DNA from: Acrocarpospora corrugata
GTDB lineage: Bacteria; Actinomycetota; Actinomycetes; Streptosporangiales; Streptosporangiaceae
Length of the DNA stretch: 64,000 bases
Direction of reading: 5' to 3'
Assembly: GCF_009687845.1 (NCBI RefSeq)
Contig: NZ_BLAD01000053.1
Coordinates: 82,842-146,841, forward strand
A program made the translations under genes and the position numbers. Shown piece by piece: positions 30,989 to 39,858 of this stretch. Below the pieces are notes generated by a model. The model ran no database searches, was not told where the DNA came from, and worked only from the letters and a program-made list of their open reading frames with translations. Numbering within the stretch: the stretch's first letter is position 1; each line of letters starts with the position of its first letter.

Positions 30989-32002
30989 TTATGACCCCGC
31001 CAGGATCTGGCCGACATAACGCGCCACGGCGCGCACCGCACCCATCGTCACCGGATAGTCCATTCGCGTCGGGCCCAGCACTCCGAGCCGGGCCAGTTCC
31101 TTGTCGCCCGCACCGTATCCCGCGGCGACGAACGAAGTGCCGCGCAGACCGGTGTAGGGATTCTCCGAGCCGATCCGGACGGTCAGCTCGGACAGGTCGC
31201 CGGTCTCGCCCAGCAGGCGCATCAGCACGACCTGTTCCTCCAATGCCTCCAGCACGTCGCGGAGGCCCACACTGAAGTCGGCCGCCGCGAGGTTGGCCGC
31301 CCCGGCGAAGACGATCTTCTCTTCGTGCCGTTCGACCAGCGTCTCCAGGATCACCGACAGCAGCGTGACCGCCACCGGGCGATCCTCCGCGGCCAGCCGT
31401 TCTGGCAGGTCGGCCACCCTGTCCGGGACGCTGGACAGGCCGCAGCCGTCCAGCGAGGCGTTCAGCACCGCCCGCAGGTGGGCCACCCGGTCGTCGCCGA
31501 TCGCGTCGGGCAGGTCGACCACCCGCTGCTCGACCCGGCCGGTGTTGGTGATCAGCACCAGCATCACCCGGCGCTCGCCCAGCGGAACGATCTCCACATG
31601 CCGGACCGAGGATCTGGTCAGCGACGGATACTGCACCACCGCGACCTGCCGGGTCAGCTGCGCGAGCAGCCGCACCGTGCGGGTCACGATCTCGTCCAGG
31701 TCGACCACCCCGGCCAGGAAGGTCTCGATCGCCCTGCGCTCCGCCCCGGTCAGCGGTTTGACCTGGGACAGCCGGTCCACGAACAGCCGGTAGCCCTTGT
31801 CGGTGGGCACCCGGCCCGCGCTCGTGTGCGGCTGGTGGATGTAACCCTGCTCTTCCAGCGCGGCCATGTCGTTGCGGATCGTGGCCGGTGAGACGCCCAG
31901 GTTGTGCCGGTCGGCCAGCGCCTTGGAGCCCACCGGCTCGTTGGTGGACACATAGTCCTCGACGATGGCGCGCAGCACCGCCAACTTCCGGTCGTCAACC
32001 AC
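30989..32002 (-). CDS. hrcA: Heat-inducible transcription repressor HrcA
   Basis: The 337-aa repressor has an N-terminal winged helix ([31 protein letters not shown]), a GAF-like middle and a C-terminal domain ending in a conserved [17 protein letters not shown] segment. GTG 32002 has GGGAGG seven bases upstream. It is autoregulated through the CIRCE element just upstream and is expected to control dnaJ and GroE genes. Confidence 0.97.
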   Translation of the reverse strand: MVDDRKLAVLRAIVEDYVSTNEPVGSKALADRHNLGVSPATIRNDMAALEEQGYIHQPHTSAGRVPTDKGYRLFVDRLSQVKPLTGAERRAIETFLAGVVDLDEIVTRTVRLLAQLTRQVAVVQYPSLTRSSVRHVEIVPLGERRVMLVLITNTGRVEQRVVDLPDAIGDDRVAHLRAVLNASLDGCGLSSVPDRVADLPERLAAEDRPVAVTLLSVILETLVERHEEKIVFAGAANLAAADFSVGLRDVLEALEEQVVLMRLLGETGDLSELTVRIGSENPYTGLRGTSFVAAGYGAGDKELARLGVLGPTRMDYPVTMGAVRAVARYVGQILAGS

Positions 32003-32015
32003 GTGCTCACCTCCC

Positions 32016-32042
32016 CTGGCACTCGGTGTTCCCGAGTGCCAA
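32016..32042 (-). promoter_or_regulatory. CIRCE operator for HrcA
   Basis: GGCACTC and GAGTGCC are separated by exactly nine bases (32025-32033), giving the TTnGCACTC-n9-GAGTGCnAA layout, here CTGGCACTC and GAGTGCCAA. It ends 14 bases before the hrcA start, so it overlaps the promoter or leader of hrcA-dnaJ. Confidence 0.93.
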
Positions 32043-32142
32043 GTGTACGGCTAGCGCCCACAGGGTGCGATAACACCAGCCGGGCAGAAAGACCAAGTCG
32101 ACTGCAAACGTCCCACAAGTGGGAACCACCACACTTTTGGTT

Positions 32143-32757
32143 ATGAGTTCTCCTTACAGTCAAAATTACGGCCAGTATGCGCCGCCGCCTCCCCCCTACG
32201 CCGCCCCCCGGCCGCCGATCCGCCCGCGAGTGCTGTGGATCGTCCTGTCTTGGGTGCTTTTCCTGGTCCTGCTGGTCGTGGGTGTCCTCGGATTCGCCGG
32301 CGGCATCTTCTCCTCGATCAACGACGCCGCCCCGACGACGACGTTCGCGAGCGCGGAGACCGTCAAGGTCCAGCTCGACCCGGTCGCGAAGCCGGCCATC
32401 TGGGCCTCCGCCGACCAGGCGACCAACGTGGAATGCCAGGTCCAGGGCGCCAACCCGGACCAGAAGGTGACGCTGACCCAGCCCACCGTCTCGCAGTCGT
32501 TGACCCTTGGCTCCGACCAGTGGGAGATGCTGTTCGCGGTGGGCGTCCCGGCCGCTGGACAGTACCAGGTCAGCTGCGACGGCGAAGGCGTCAAGTTCGG
32601 CGTCGGCAGGGAACTGGCGGCCGGCGCTGACAAGATCGTCGGCGGGGTGATCGCGCTGCTGGCGCTGCCGGTCATCGGCTTCCTGATCGCGGTGGTCACC
32701 ACCATCGTGGTGCTGGTCAAGCGGAGCGGAGCCCGCAAGCGCCAGCTGATGTACTAG
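32143..32757 (+). CDS. Membrane protein with a Pro/Tyr-rich N-terminus
   Basis: The 204-aa protein has a cytoplasmic Pro/Tyr-rich tail (YAPPPPPYAAPRPP), a first membrane segment at about 30-52, an extracytoplasmic beta-rich domain with two Cys (ATNVECQVQG and YQVSCDGEG) that probably pair, and a second membrane segment near 168-192 followed by a basic tail. No known family is recognised. ATG 32143 is chosen because it starts the Pro/Tyr-rich segment; no ribosome site is obvious. It is divergent from hrcA. Confidence 0.75.
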   Translation: MSSPYSQNYGQYAPPPPPYAAPRPPIRPRVLWIVLSWVLFLVLLVVGVLGFAGGIFSSINDAAPTTTFASAETVKVQLDPVAKPAIWASADQATNVECQVQGANPDQKVTLTQPTVSQSLTLGSDQWEMLFAVGVPAAGQYQVSCDGEGVKFGVGRELAAGADKIVGGVIALLALPVIGFLIAVVTTIVVLVKRSGARKRQLMY

Positions 32758-32767
32758 TTTCGTCGGC

Positions 32768-33586
32768 ATGTACGAGCGGGACGTGCTCTCCGAAGACTGG
32801 CGAAGGCCGCTGCGCGGCAAGATCCCGCAGATCCCCGCCGATCTCGATCTGGTGGTCGAGGACGCGGACGGGGGGTTCTGCGGGGCCGTGGTCGCCTGCG
32901 ACAAGGAGGCGGTCACGCTGGAGGACCGGCACGGGCGGCGGCGGTTGTTCCCGCTGGCCCCGGCCGCGTTCCTGCTCGACGGCAAACCTGTGACGCTGGT
33001 CCGGCCCGCTCCGGGGGGCTCGCCGGGCTCAGCTGCGGCACGGCGGAGCGCGTCGGGGTCGATCGCCGTGGACGGGCTACGGGCGCGGGTGGCGCGGGAG
33101 AGCCGGATCTACGTCGAGGGCGTGCACGACGCCTCGCTGGTGGAGAAGATCTGGGGGCACGACCTGCGGGTGGAGGGGGTCGTGGTCGAATACCTGGAAG
33201 GTGTCGACCACCTGCCGTCCATCGTCGCGGAGTTCGGTCCCGAACCCGGGCGGCGGCTCGGGGTGCTGGTCGACCATCTGGTGCCCGGGTCGAAGGAGAG
33301 CCGCATCGCCGCGCAGATCTCGGGGGACGAGGTGCTGGTGGTCGGGCACCCGTATGTGGACATCTGGCAGGCGGTCAAGCCGTCGGTGGTCGGCATCCCC
33401 GCCTGGCCGTCCGTGCCGCGGGGCGTCCCGTGGAAGGAAGGCGTGATCAGCGCGCTCGGGTGGCGGCGCGAGCCGGCCGAAGCCTGGCGGCACATTCTCG
33501 GGCGGGTGTCGACATATGCGGATCTGGAGCCTGAGCTGCTGGCCCGCGTCGAAGAGCTGATCGACTTCGTCACCGGAGCGCCGTGA
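32768..33586 (+). CDS. DUF3097 family protein
   Basis: The 272-aa actinobacterial protein has an N-terminal small domain and a C-terminal Toprim-like segment (RIYVEGVHDASLVEKIWG, GVLVDHLVPGSKESRIA, VLVVGHPYVDIWQAV). The Glu and DxxD-like acidic residues suggest a metal-dependent nucleic-acid role, but the function is not established. It is convergent with hemW, as in other actinomycetes. Confidence 0.9.
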   Translation: MYERDVLSEDWRRPLRGKIPQIPADLDLVVEDADGGFCGAVVACDKEAVTLEDRHGRRRLFPLAPAAFLLDGKPVTLVRPAPGGSPGSAAARRSASGSIAVDGLRARVARESRIYVEGVHDASLVEKIWGHDLRVEGVVVEYLEGVDHLPSIVAEFGPEPGRRLGVLVDHLVPGSKESRIAAQISGDEVLVVGHPYVDIWQAVKPSVVGIPAWPSVPRGVPWKEGVISALGWRREPAEAWRHILGRVSTYADLEPELLARVEELIDFVTGAP

Positions 33587-33589
33587 GGA

Positions 33590-34807
33590 TCAGGTCAGGT
33601 CGCGGATGAGCGCGTCCGCCAGCAGGCGGCCGTTGCGGGTGAGCACGGCGTGGCCGGTCTTGAAGGCGTCGACGTCCAGCAGGCCGTCGGCCAGGGCGCG
33701 GGCCACCGCCGGGCGGACTCCGGGGGCGAAGTCGTCCAGGGGGAAGCCGGAGATCAGGCGGAGTTCCAGCATGACGCGTTCGATCGCGCGGTCGGCATCG
33801 GTGAGGATCTCGCGGGCGTGGGCCGGGGACTTCCGATCGGCCAGGCGGGAGGCGTACGCGGCCGGGTGTTTGACGTTCCACCAGCGGGTGCCGCCGACGT
33901 GGCTGTGCGCGCCCGGGCCGATCCCCCACCAGTCGCCGCCGGTCCAGTAGAGCAGGTTGTGCCGGCATCGCCCGGCTTCTGAGGTCGCCCAGTTGGACAC
34001 CTCGTACCAGCCGTACCCGGCCTTGGCCAGCATCTCGTCGGCGATCAAGTAGCGGTCGGCGGCCACGTCGTCGTCGGGCATGGGCAGTTCGCCGCGTTTG
34101 ATGCGCGCGGCCAGCTTCGTGCCGTCCTCGACGATCAGCGAATACGCGGAGACATGGTCGGGCTGTGCGTCGATCGCGGCGTCCAGGGAGGCCCGCCAGT
34201 CGTCGTCGCTCTCGCCCGGCGTGCTGTAGATCAGATCCAGGTTGACGTGCTCGAACCCGGCCTCGCGCGCCTCCCGGACCGCCTCGACGGCCCGGCCGGG
34301 CGTGTGCCGCCGATCGAGGATCTTCAGCACGTGCTCGCGGGCGCTCTGCATGCCGAAGCTGATCCGGGTGAACCCGCCCGCCCGCAGCGTCGCGAGCGCC
34401 GCCGGATCCACCGATTCCGGGTTCGCCTCGGTGCTGACCTCCGCGCCGGGCGCGAGCCCGAACTCGTCGTCGATAGCCCGAAGAATCCGGACAAGGTCCC
34501 CGGCGTCCAGCAGCGTCGGCGTACCGCCCCCGACGAAGACGGTCTCCACCGGCAACGCGCCGGATCCCAGCACCCGGCGCGCCAGCCGTACCTCGTCGAT
34601 GGCGGTGTCCGCGTAGTCCTGGCGCGAGGCCCCCGGACCCAGCTCCGTCGCCGTATAGGTGTTGAAGTCGCAGTATCCACAGCGGGTGACGCAGAACGGC
34701 ACATGCACGTAGAACCCGAAGGGCCGCGCGCCGACGGCGGCGACCGCGCTGGGCGGCAGTTCGCCGGACTCGGGCACGGGATCTCCATCGGGCAACACGG
34801 AAGGCAT
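33590..34807 (-). CDS. hemW: Radical SAM heme chaperone HemW
   Basis: The 405-aa protein has the radical SAM cluster motif CVTRCGYC (Cx3Cx2C) with following FNTYTA, the FVGGGTPTLL motif and the C-terminal HemW domain (NLLYWTGGDWWGIGPGAHSH). HemW binds heme and delivers it to respiratory enzymes; older annotations call it coproporphyrinogen III oxidase. It sits between hrcA and lepA in the conserved order. Confidence 0.96.
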   Translation of the reverse strand: MPSVLPDGDPVPESGELPPSAVAAVGARPFGFYVHVPFCVTRCGYCDFNTYTATELGPGASRQDYADTAIDEVRLARRVLGSGALPVETVFVGGGTPTLLDAGDLVRILRAIDDEFGLAPGAEVSTEANPESVDPAALATLRAGGFTRISFGMQSAREHVLKILDRRHTPGRAVEAVREAREAGFEHVNLDLIYSTPGESDDDWRASLDAAIDAQPDHVSAYSLIVEDGTKLAARIKRGELPMPDDDVAADRYLIADEMLAKAGYGWYEVSNWATSEAGRCRHNLLYWTGGDWWGIGPGAHSHVGGTRWWNVKHPAAYASRLADRKSPAHAREILTDADRAIERVMLELRLISGFPLDDFAPGVRPAVARALADGLLDVDAFKTGHAVLTRNGRLLADALIRDLT

Positions 34808-34885
34808 CCCCCTAGTCTGCCGCTCCCGGCTCCCTGCTCGATCCGTGAGTCATTGACGCGCGGAGCGGGGGAATCTATGATCCCA

Positions 34886-34916
34886 GAAACTTAAAGGAAA
34901 CTTTCCTATAAGTTTC
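34886..34916. promoter_or_regulatory. 31-bp inverted repeat operator before the chitinase
   Basis: The sequence is symmetric about 34901, with 14 of 15 base pairs matching. The inner part is AGGAAA-C-TTTCCT (34895-34907) and the outer arms are GAAACTT (34886-34892) and AAGTTTC (34910-34916). GAAACTT also recurs at 34897, giving an 11-base direct repeat. It is AT-rich against a GC-rich background and ends 23 bases before the start codon. It probably binds a sugar-responsive repressor; it is not the DasR consensus as I know it. Confidence 0.75.
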
Positions 34917-34939
34917 TCCTTTCACCAGCGGAGACACCT

Positions 34940-36211
34940 GTGACGAGACTTCTTCGCCCACTGCTCGCCGCCGCCGTCGCCGGTCTTCTCGGGGTGTCGC
35001 TCGCACCCCCGGCACAAGCGCAGACACAGACGCACGATGACCAGTTCAAACGAGTGGCCTACTTCATCCAGTGGGGCATCTACGGTCGCAACTTCCACGT
35101 CAAGGACGTGGACACCAGCGGCGCCGCCGCGAAGCTCACCCACATCAACTACGCGTTCGGGTTCGTCAACCAGCAGGGCGACTGCTACTCGGCCGACCCG
35201 TGGGCCGACTGGCAGCGCGGCGTGCCCGCCGAGCAGAGCGTCGACGGCGTCGCCGACGACGGCACCGGGGTGCTGCAGGGCAACATGAACCAGCTCAAGA
35301 AGCTGAAGGCCAAGCATCCCAAGCTCAAGGTCCTGATCTCGCTGGGCGGCTGGACCGGTTCCGCCTACTTCTCCGACGCCGTGCTCACCCCCGCCGGCCG
35401 GTCGAAGCTGGCCGCCTCCTGCATCGACCTGTGGCTCAAGGGCAACCTGCCCGGCTCGGCCCCCGGCGCGGGCGCCGGCGTATTCGACGGCATCGACCTG
35501 GACTGGGAGTGGCCGGGCTCCGACGGCAACGTCGGCAACGTGATCCGCCCCGAGGACAAGCAGAACTTCACCCTGTTCCTGGCCGAACTCCGCCGCCAGA
35601 TGAACGCCTACGACCGCAAGGACGAGCTGACCGCGTTCCTCCCGGCCGCCGCCGCGAAGATCGACTCCGGTTTCGAGGTCAAGAAGGTGTTCAGCTACCT
35701 CGACTTCGCCACCATCCAGGGCTACGACCTGCACGGCTCCTGGGAACTCCAGACCGGCCACAACGGCAACCTGTTCACCGACCGGAAGGACCCTAACCCG
35801 GTCAAGTACAGCGTCGACCAGACCGTCCGCGACTACCTCTCCCGCGGCGCCCCCAAGCGCAAGATCGTGGTAGGCATCCCCGCGTACGGCCAGGGCTGGA
35901 CCGGCGTCACCGCCGGCGGCAACGGCCTCTGGAAGCCCGCCACCGGCCCCGCCCCCGGCAAGTGGGCAGCGGGCACCGAGGACTACAAGGACCTGGTCAG
36001 CAAGCCCGGCAAGCGCCACCGCGACCTGCTCACCGGCACGCTGTGGCTCTACGACGGCAACGAGTTCTGGTCCTACGACGACCCCGCCGTACTCCTGGAG
36101 AAGGCGGCCTACATCCGCCTCAAGGGCCTCGGCGGCTCCATGATGTGGTCCATCGACCAGGACGACAACAAGGCCTCCCTGACGAAGGCCCTCTACACCG
36201 TCCTCCGCTAA
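34940..36211 (+). CDS. Secreted GH18 chitinase
   Basis: The 423-aa protein has a Sec signal peptide with cleavage near AQA-QTQ (about residue 28) and one GH18 barrel. The catalytic DGIDLDWEWPG gives the DxxDxDxE motif with Glu190 as proton donor, and late WSIDQDDN supplies the conserved Trp. It would cleave chitin outside the cell. No separate carbohydrate-binding module is present. GTG 34940 begins the signal peptide. A strong inverted repeat lies upstream and a perfect terminator downstream. Confidence 0.95.
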   Translation: MTRLLRPLLAAAVAGLLGVSLAPPAQAQTQTHDDQFKRVAYFIQWGIYGRNFHVKDVDTSGAAAKLTHINYAFGFVNQQGDCYSADPWADWQRGVPAEQSVDGVADDGTGVLQGNMNQLKKLKAKHPKLKVLISLGGWTGSAYFSDAVLTPAGRSKLAASCIDLWLKGNLPGSAPGAGAGVFDGIDLDWEWPGSDGNVGNVIRPEDKQNFTLFLAELRRQMNAYDRKDELTAFLPAAAAKIDSGFEVKKVFSYLDFATIQGYDLHGSWELQTGHNGNLFTDRKDPNPVKYSVDQTVRDYLSRGAPKRKIVVGIPAYGQGWTGVTAGGNGLWKPATGPAPGKWAAGTEDYKDLVSKPGKRHRDLLTGTLWLYDGNEFWSYDDPAVLLEKAAYIRLKGLGGSMMWSIDQDDNKASLTKALYTVLR

Positions 36212-36221
36212 CCGCCTGACC

Positions 36222-36257
36222 GCTGAGGGCCGGACGTGGTCGCGTCCGGCCCTCAGC
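36222..36257. terminator. Perfect 15-bp bidirectional terminator
   Basis: 36222-36236 is the exact reverse complement of 36243-36257, with a 6-base loop. It lies 11 bases after the chitinase stop and 9 bases after the convergent SDR stop, so it can end both transcripts. Confidence 0.85.
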
Positions 36258-36265
36258 CATGCTGA

Positions 36266-37105
36266 TCACCTGGCCGACGGAAGCAACGACGTCGGGTTGT
36301 CGCCATTCAGAATCTGCGTCGTCCGGTGCTCGATGTGCTCCGCGAATTCAGAGTGCGTCAGGATGTAGAAACGCTCCTCCCGAATCGCCTCCAGCACCTG
36401 ATCGCCGACGGCCCCCGGGCTCCGGCCCAGCTTGAACGCCTGCCGGGCGGCATCCGTGGACCAGCCACTCGGAACCGGCCCCGCGTCAGCGAACCGGGCC
36501 GGCCGGTTCCGCCCGGAAACAAAGATGTTCGTGTCGACCAGCCCAGGACACAGCACGGAGATCCGCGGCTTGAACCCCCCATCCACGAGCTCCATATGTA
36601 CCGTCTCCGACAACGCCACCACGGCCGACTTCGTCGCACCGTAAAGCGAACCCCCCGTCATCAGACCGGCGACAGACGCCGTATTCACGATGTGCGCTTC
36701 CTCATCCTGCCCAATCATGATCGGCAGGAAGCTACGGATCCCGTGCGCGACCCCCATCAGGTTCACCCCGACGATCCAGGCCCAGTCATCGAGCGTGCTC
36801 TCCCAACTCGGACTACTCCCCGTATGAACCCCCGCGTTGTTGCACAGCACATGCACGGCGCCATACCTCTTGATCGTCGCCTCAGCGAGCGAGGCGACAT
36901 CTTCCGCCCTAGAAACATCGGTCGGTACGGCGTACACGTCCGCCCCCTTGCCCCGCAGCTCCCCCGCCGTGGCATGAAGCGCCGCCTCCTCCACATCACT
37001 CAGCACCACACGCATACCCGCGTCAGCGAATACCCCGGCCAGTCCACGCCCGATCCCACTCGCCGCCCCAGTGACGACGGCGACTTTGTTCTCCAGATTG
37101 CGCAT
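36266..37105 (-). CDS. SDR-family oxidoreductase
   Basis: The 279-aa short-chain dehydrogenase has the TGAASGIGRGLA cofactor loop, NNAGVH, the catalytic Ser (NTASVAGL) and YGATKSAV (YxxxK), with LCPGLVDTNIF after the active site. Asp in VVLSDVEE suggests NAD preference. The substrate is unknown. ATG 37105 has GGGGAGA just before it and is preferred over ATG 37117. Confidence 0.92.
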   Translation of the reverse strand: MRNLENKVAVVTGAASGIGRGLAGVFADAGMRVVLSDVEEAALHATAGELRGKGADVYAVPTDVSRAEDVASLAEATIKRYGAVHVLCNNAGVHTGSSPSWESTLDDWAWIVGVNLMGVAHGIRSFLPIMIGQDEEAHIVNTASVAGLMTGGSLYGATKSAVVALSETVHMELVDGGFKPRISVLCPGLVDTNIFVSGRNRPARFADAGPVPSGWSTDAARQAFKLGRSPGAVGDQVLEAIREERFYILTHSEFAEHIEHRTTQILNGDNPTSLLPSAR

Positions 37106-37325
37106 TGCTCTCCCCATCACGCTGACCCCAGGTCGGTCCCACAGATTAAGGAACAAGCAGGTCACACAACATCCACCCACAGACCGATGTATTCCAGAGC
37201 CCACTCGGTTACTGTAAAAATGGCGGAGAAGATACCCGCACCGCACCGCTGCTGCCCCCGCTTAAACAGCGTGCGCACCGCGATGCGCGTCTACCTGGGC
37301 CGCATGCCCGCACCAAGATTCACCC

Positions 37326-37469
37326 CTACCTCGGCTGGTACGCCCCGTTGATGAACGCGGGGAGGCGCTGGCGTTTCTTCGCGTCTACCAGCCAACCCGC
37401 CGTCAAGCGAGCTCCGGCCTGTGCGACGGACCGAGGCAGCAGCTTCTCGAAATGCCCGCTCTCGTTGTC
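37326..37469 (-). pseudogene. Orphan 3' gene fragment
   Basis: On the minus strand a codon-biased frame encodes about 47 residues (from DNESGHFEKLLPRSVAQAG to FINGAYQPR) and a stop at 37326. It has no start and is cut off by the 3' end of the O-methyltransferase gene, which uses another frame. Third-position GC is high, so it looks like the C-terminus of a lost gene. I do not recognise it. The rest of 37106-37474 shows no gene. Confidence 0.35.
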
Positions 37470-37474
37470 GCTGG

Positions 37475-38578
37475 CTACGGCTGGGTGGTGGTGAAGCGGA
37501 GGATTGAGAGGTCGCCTGCGGGGTGGGTTTCGGTTAGGTGGAGGCCGGCGGTGGTGGCGAGGGTGGCGAGTTGGGTGGTGGTGCGTTCTTTGCCGGCCAT
37601 GTAGATGAGGACGCGGAGGTCCATGCCGGTGCGGAGGGAGGCGCCGTCGGGGCCGATCTTTTCGATGATGAAGACGGAGGCGTGGGGGGTGGCGGCTTCG
37701 GCGCAGCGGCGGAGGATGGCGGTGGCGGAGGGGTCGTCCCAGTCGTGGATGATCGCGGAGAGGAGGTAGGCGTCGGGGCCCTTGGGGAGGGGGTCGAAGA
37801 AGCTGCCGCCGATGGTGTCGGCGCGGTGGGTCAGGCCGGCCGCGGTGAGGGTTTTCTGGGCGTGTGCCACGGTGTCGGGCTGGTCGAAGACGGTGCCGCG
37901 GAGGTGGGGGTGGGCGTTGAGGATGGCGGTCAGGAGGGTGCCGTTGCCGCCGCCGACGTCCATGATGTGGGTGAGCGAGCCCCAGTCGAATCCTGCCTCG
38001 ATGTTTGGGGCGTCGCCGGCTACGTCCACACCCATCTGAGTGTCGTACTCGGCGCAGCGGGTGGGGTCCGCGCGGGCGTCGTCCCAGAAGGAGCGGCCGT
38101 AGAGCTGGGGGAAGGACGGCTCTCCGGTACGGATGCTGTGTTCCAGGTGGATGAAGGCGAGGTCGGCGCGACCGATCATGCCGGTGGTGTCCAGCATCGT
38201 GCGCAGCCCGTCGGGGTGGTCGTCACGAAGGGTCTCGCCACCGAGGGTCAGGTAGTAGTGGTCCTGATCGCGGTTGTCCCGTTCGCGAGGGCCCACAGAG
38301 CCGGTGCCTCCAGAAACGGTGCTCCCAGAGCGAAGCACCTCAGAGGCGGTGTCCTCCGGGCGGGGGTCCGGGGAGCGGGCAAGGACGCGGGCGGTGACGA
38401 GATGGTTGAGGAGGCGGGCCAGGGCGTCTGGGTGGGTGCCGGTGGCTTTGGCGAGGGCGGGGGCGGTGGTGAGGCCCTGGGTGATGTGGTCGGCGATTCG
38501 GAGTGTGGCGGCTACGCGGATGGCCATCGGGGTGACGATGTCGGCTTGGAGCCACATGTTGGGGGCGTCGTCGTTCAT
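37475..38578 (-). CDS. SAM-dependent O-methyltransferase (plant/bacterial small-molecule type)
   Basis: The 367-aa protein has an N-terminal dimerisation winged helix (MAIRVAATLRIADHITQGLT) and a C-terminal Rossmann domain with DVGGGNGTLLTAIL for SAM and the catalytic-type His in AIIHDWDD. It resembles methyltransferases of secondary metabolism. A Ser/Gly/Arg-rich insertion near residues 75-105 is unusual. ATG 38578 has GAAGGGG upstream. Confidence 0.9.
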   Translation of the reverse strand: MNDDAPNMWLQADIVTPMAIRVAATLRIADHITQGLTTAPALAKATGTHPDALARLLNHLVTARVLARSPDPRPEDTASEVLRSGSTVSGGTGSVGPRERDNRDQDHYYLTLGGETLRDDHPDGLRTMLDTTGMIGRADLAFIHLEHSIRTGEPSFPQLYGRSFWDDARADPTRCAEYDTQMGVDVAGDAPNIEAGFDWGSLTHIMDVGGGNGTLLTAILNAHPHLRGTVFDQPDTVAHAQKTLTAAGLTHRADTIGGSFFDPLPKGPDAYLLSAIIHDWDDPSATAILRRCAEAATPHASVFIIEKIGPDGASLRTGMDLRVLIYMAGKERTTTQLATLATTAGLHLTETHPAGDLSILRFTTTQP

Positions 38579-38655
38579 GAGAAATTTCCCCTTCGCGGTT
38601 TCGAGCAAAGAGGGAGGACTCTAGCCAAGCGCCGCTCCCACCTCCACTGAATTAA

Positions 38656-38829
38656 CTGGCGGGCTGGCGGGCTCACTCGGCCAACAAATGGGCGTTTGAC
38701 TGCCTGCTGACCGGGGCCTTGATCGAGGACCTGGTCGACGCGCCTTTCGGATGGCGGGAAGGCTGGCACTACGTCCTCCCCACCGGCTGGACCAGGCATC
38801 AGTCCAGCCCTGCCGCCCGCCAGCGCTAG
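38656..38829 (+). pseudogene. Orphan 3' gene fragment
   Basis: An open, strongly GC3-biased frame of 57 codons with no start encodes HSANKWAFDCLLTGALIEDL...FGWREGWHYVLPTGW and ends at TAG 38827-38829. An in-frame TAA lies just upstream at 38653. It looks like the C-terminal end of a truncated gene. Its stop overlaps the MOSC gene stop. I do not recognise the family. Confidence 0.35.
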
Positions 38830-39464
38830 CGGTGGGTTTCGCCCTTGATGACGCGTTCAGCCACGCGGTCCCAGGCCCAGCGGTGGCCGGGGTAGGACAG
38901 GATTCTGCGCATCAGGTCGCGGTCGCCGTGGTAGGCGTGGAAGGCTTCGGCGATCGTGACGCTGTTGTCGGGGCGGGAGAGGATCTCGATCTCGTCGCCC
39001 ACCCCCAGTTCGCCCAGTTCGATGACGCGGAAATACGTGCCGGGGCGGGCGGCTGCGGTGAAGCGCTTGATCCAGCCCTGCTCGTCGAGCCAGTTGCGGA
39101 AGACCACGCAGGGGATCCGGGGAGCGGTCACCTCAAGGATGGCCGTGCCGACGCGCCATTTCTCGCCGAGCAGGGTCCGGCTGAGGTCGACCCCCGACGT
39201 GGTCAGGTTCTCGCCGAACCGCCCGTTCCGCAGTTCTCGGCCCAGCTGTGGCTCCCACCAGTCATAATCCTCCCGCGCGTACGCATAGACGGCCTGATCG
39301 GGAGACCCGTGCGCGACCATGTCGGCCCGCTGATCCCCGCCGAGTCCGTTGACCAGCACGGGGACCCGCCCCTCAACCGGACGTTTGTCGATGGCCGTCC
39401 GCTTGAGATTGCCCGCCCACTCGGCGTCCACCGGCAGGCCCACGTTCACGGAGAGTATGCGCAT
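38826..39464 (-). CDS. MOSC-domain protein (YiiM-like)
   Basis: The 212-aa protein has a MOSC domain with GRFGENLTTSGVDL and the conserved Cys in APRIPCVVF, followed by a C-terminal 3-alpha-type segment (NSVTIAEAFHAYHGDRDLMRRIL). Such proteins bind or transfer molybdenum-cofactor sulfur or reduce N-hydroxylated bases. The substrate is not determinable. No nearby Mo gene except nasA far away. Confidence 0.9.
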   Translation of the reverse strand: MRILSVNVGLPVDAEWAGNLKRTAIDKRPVEGRVPVLVNGLGGDQRADMVAHGSPDQAVYAYAREDYDWWEPQLGRELRNGRFGENLTTSGVDLSRTLLGEKWRVGTAILEVTAPRIPCVVFRNWLDEQGWIKRFTAAARPGTYFRVIELGELGVGDEIEILSRPDNSVTIAEAFHAYHGDRDLMRRILSYPGHRWAWDRVAERVIKGETHR

Positions 39465-39498
39465 ATGACGACGCTACCCCGCTCCCCTCGACGCCAGG

Positions 39499-39777
39499 TC
39501 AGGGCCCGTCCGCGAGAGCCGCAAGTTCCAATAAGGGACGTAACACCGCCTGTCTCGCCGATTCCGGTGACCCGGCCGCCTCCGGGAAGCACGTCGCCGC
39601 CGCGTCGAGCACGGCCGCCATCACCGTCGAGTCGGGGAACGGAATGTCCACCGCCGCCTCGCCTCCGGGATGCTCACTCATGTGCACCCGAAGGATCCGC
39701 TGCGCCTCCACCGCCATCGCCACACCCAGCATCGCGGCCCGCATGAACCGCTCCGCCGTCACCGCATCCGGAATCAC
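39499..39777 (-). CDS. Hypothetical protein
   Basis: The 92-aa, Ala-rich and largely helical protein begins MIPDAVTAERFMRAAMLGVAMAVEAQRIL from a GTG at 39777. Codon bias is coding-like. No family is recognised. It lies between the MOSC and MBL genes, on the same strand as both. Confidence 0.55.
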   Translation of the reverse strand: MIPDAVTAERFMRAAMLGVAMAVEAQRILRVHMSEHPGGEAAVDIPFPDSTVMAAVLDAAATCFPEAAGSPESARQAVLRPLLELAALADGP

Positions 39778-39858
39778 TCCAGCCTCCCCAGTATCGTACG
39801 CACGTTCGAGAATCCACGATACGAGAGCCCACCGACAGTTTCCGGCGACCGGCTTCGG

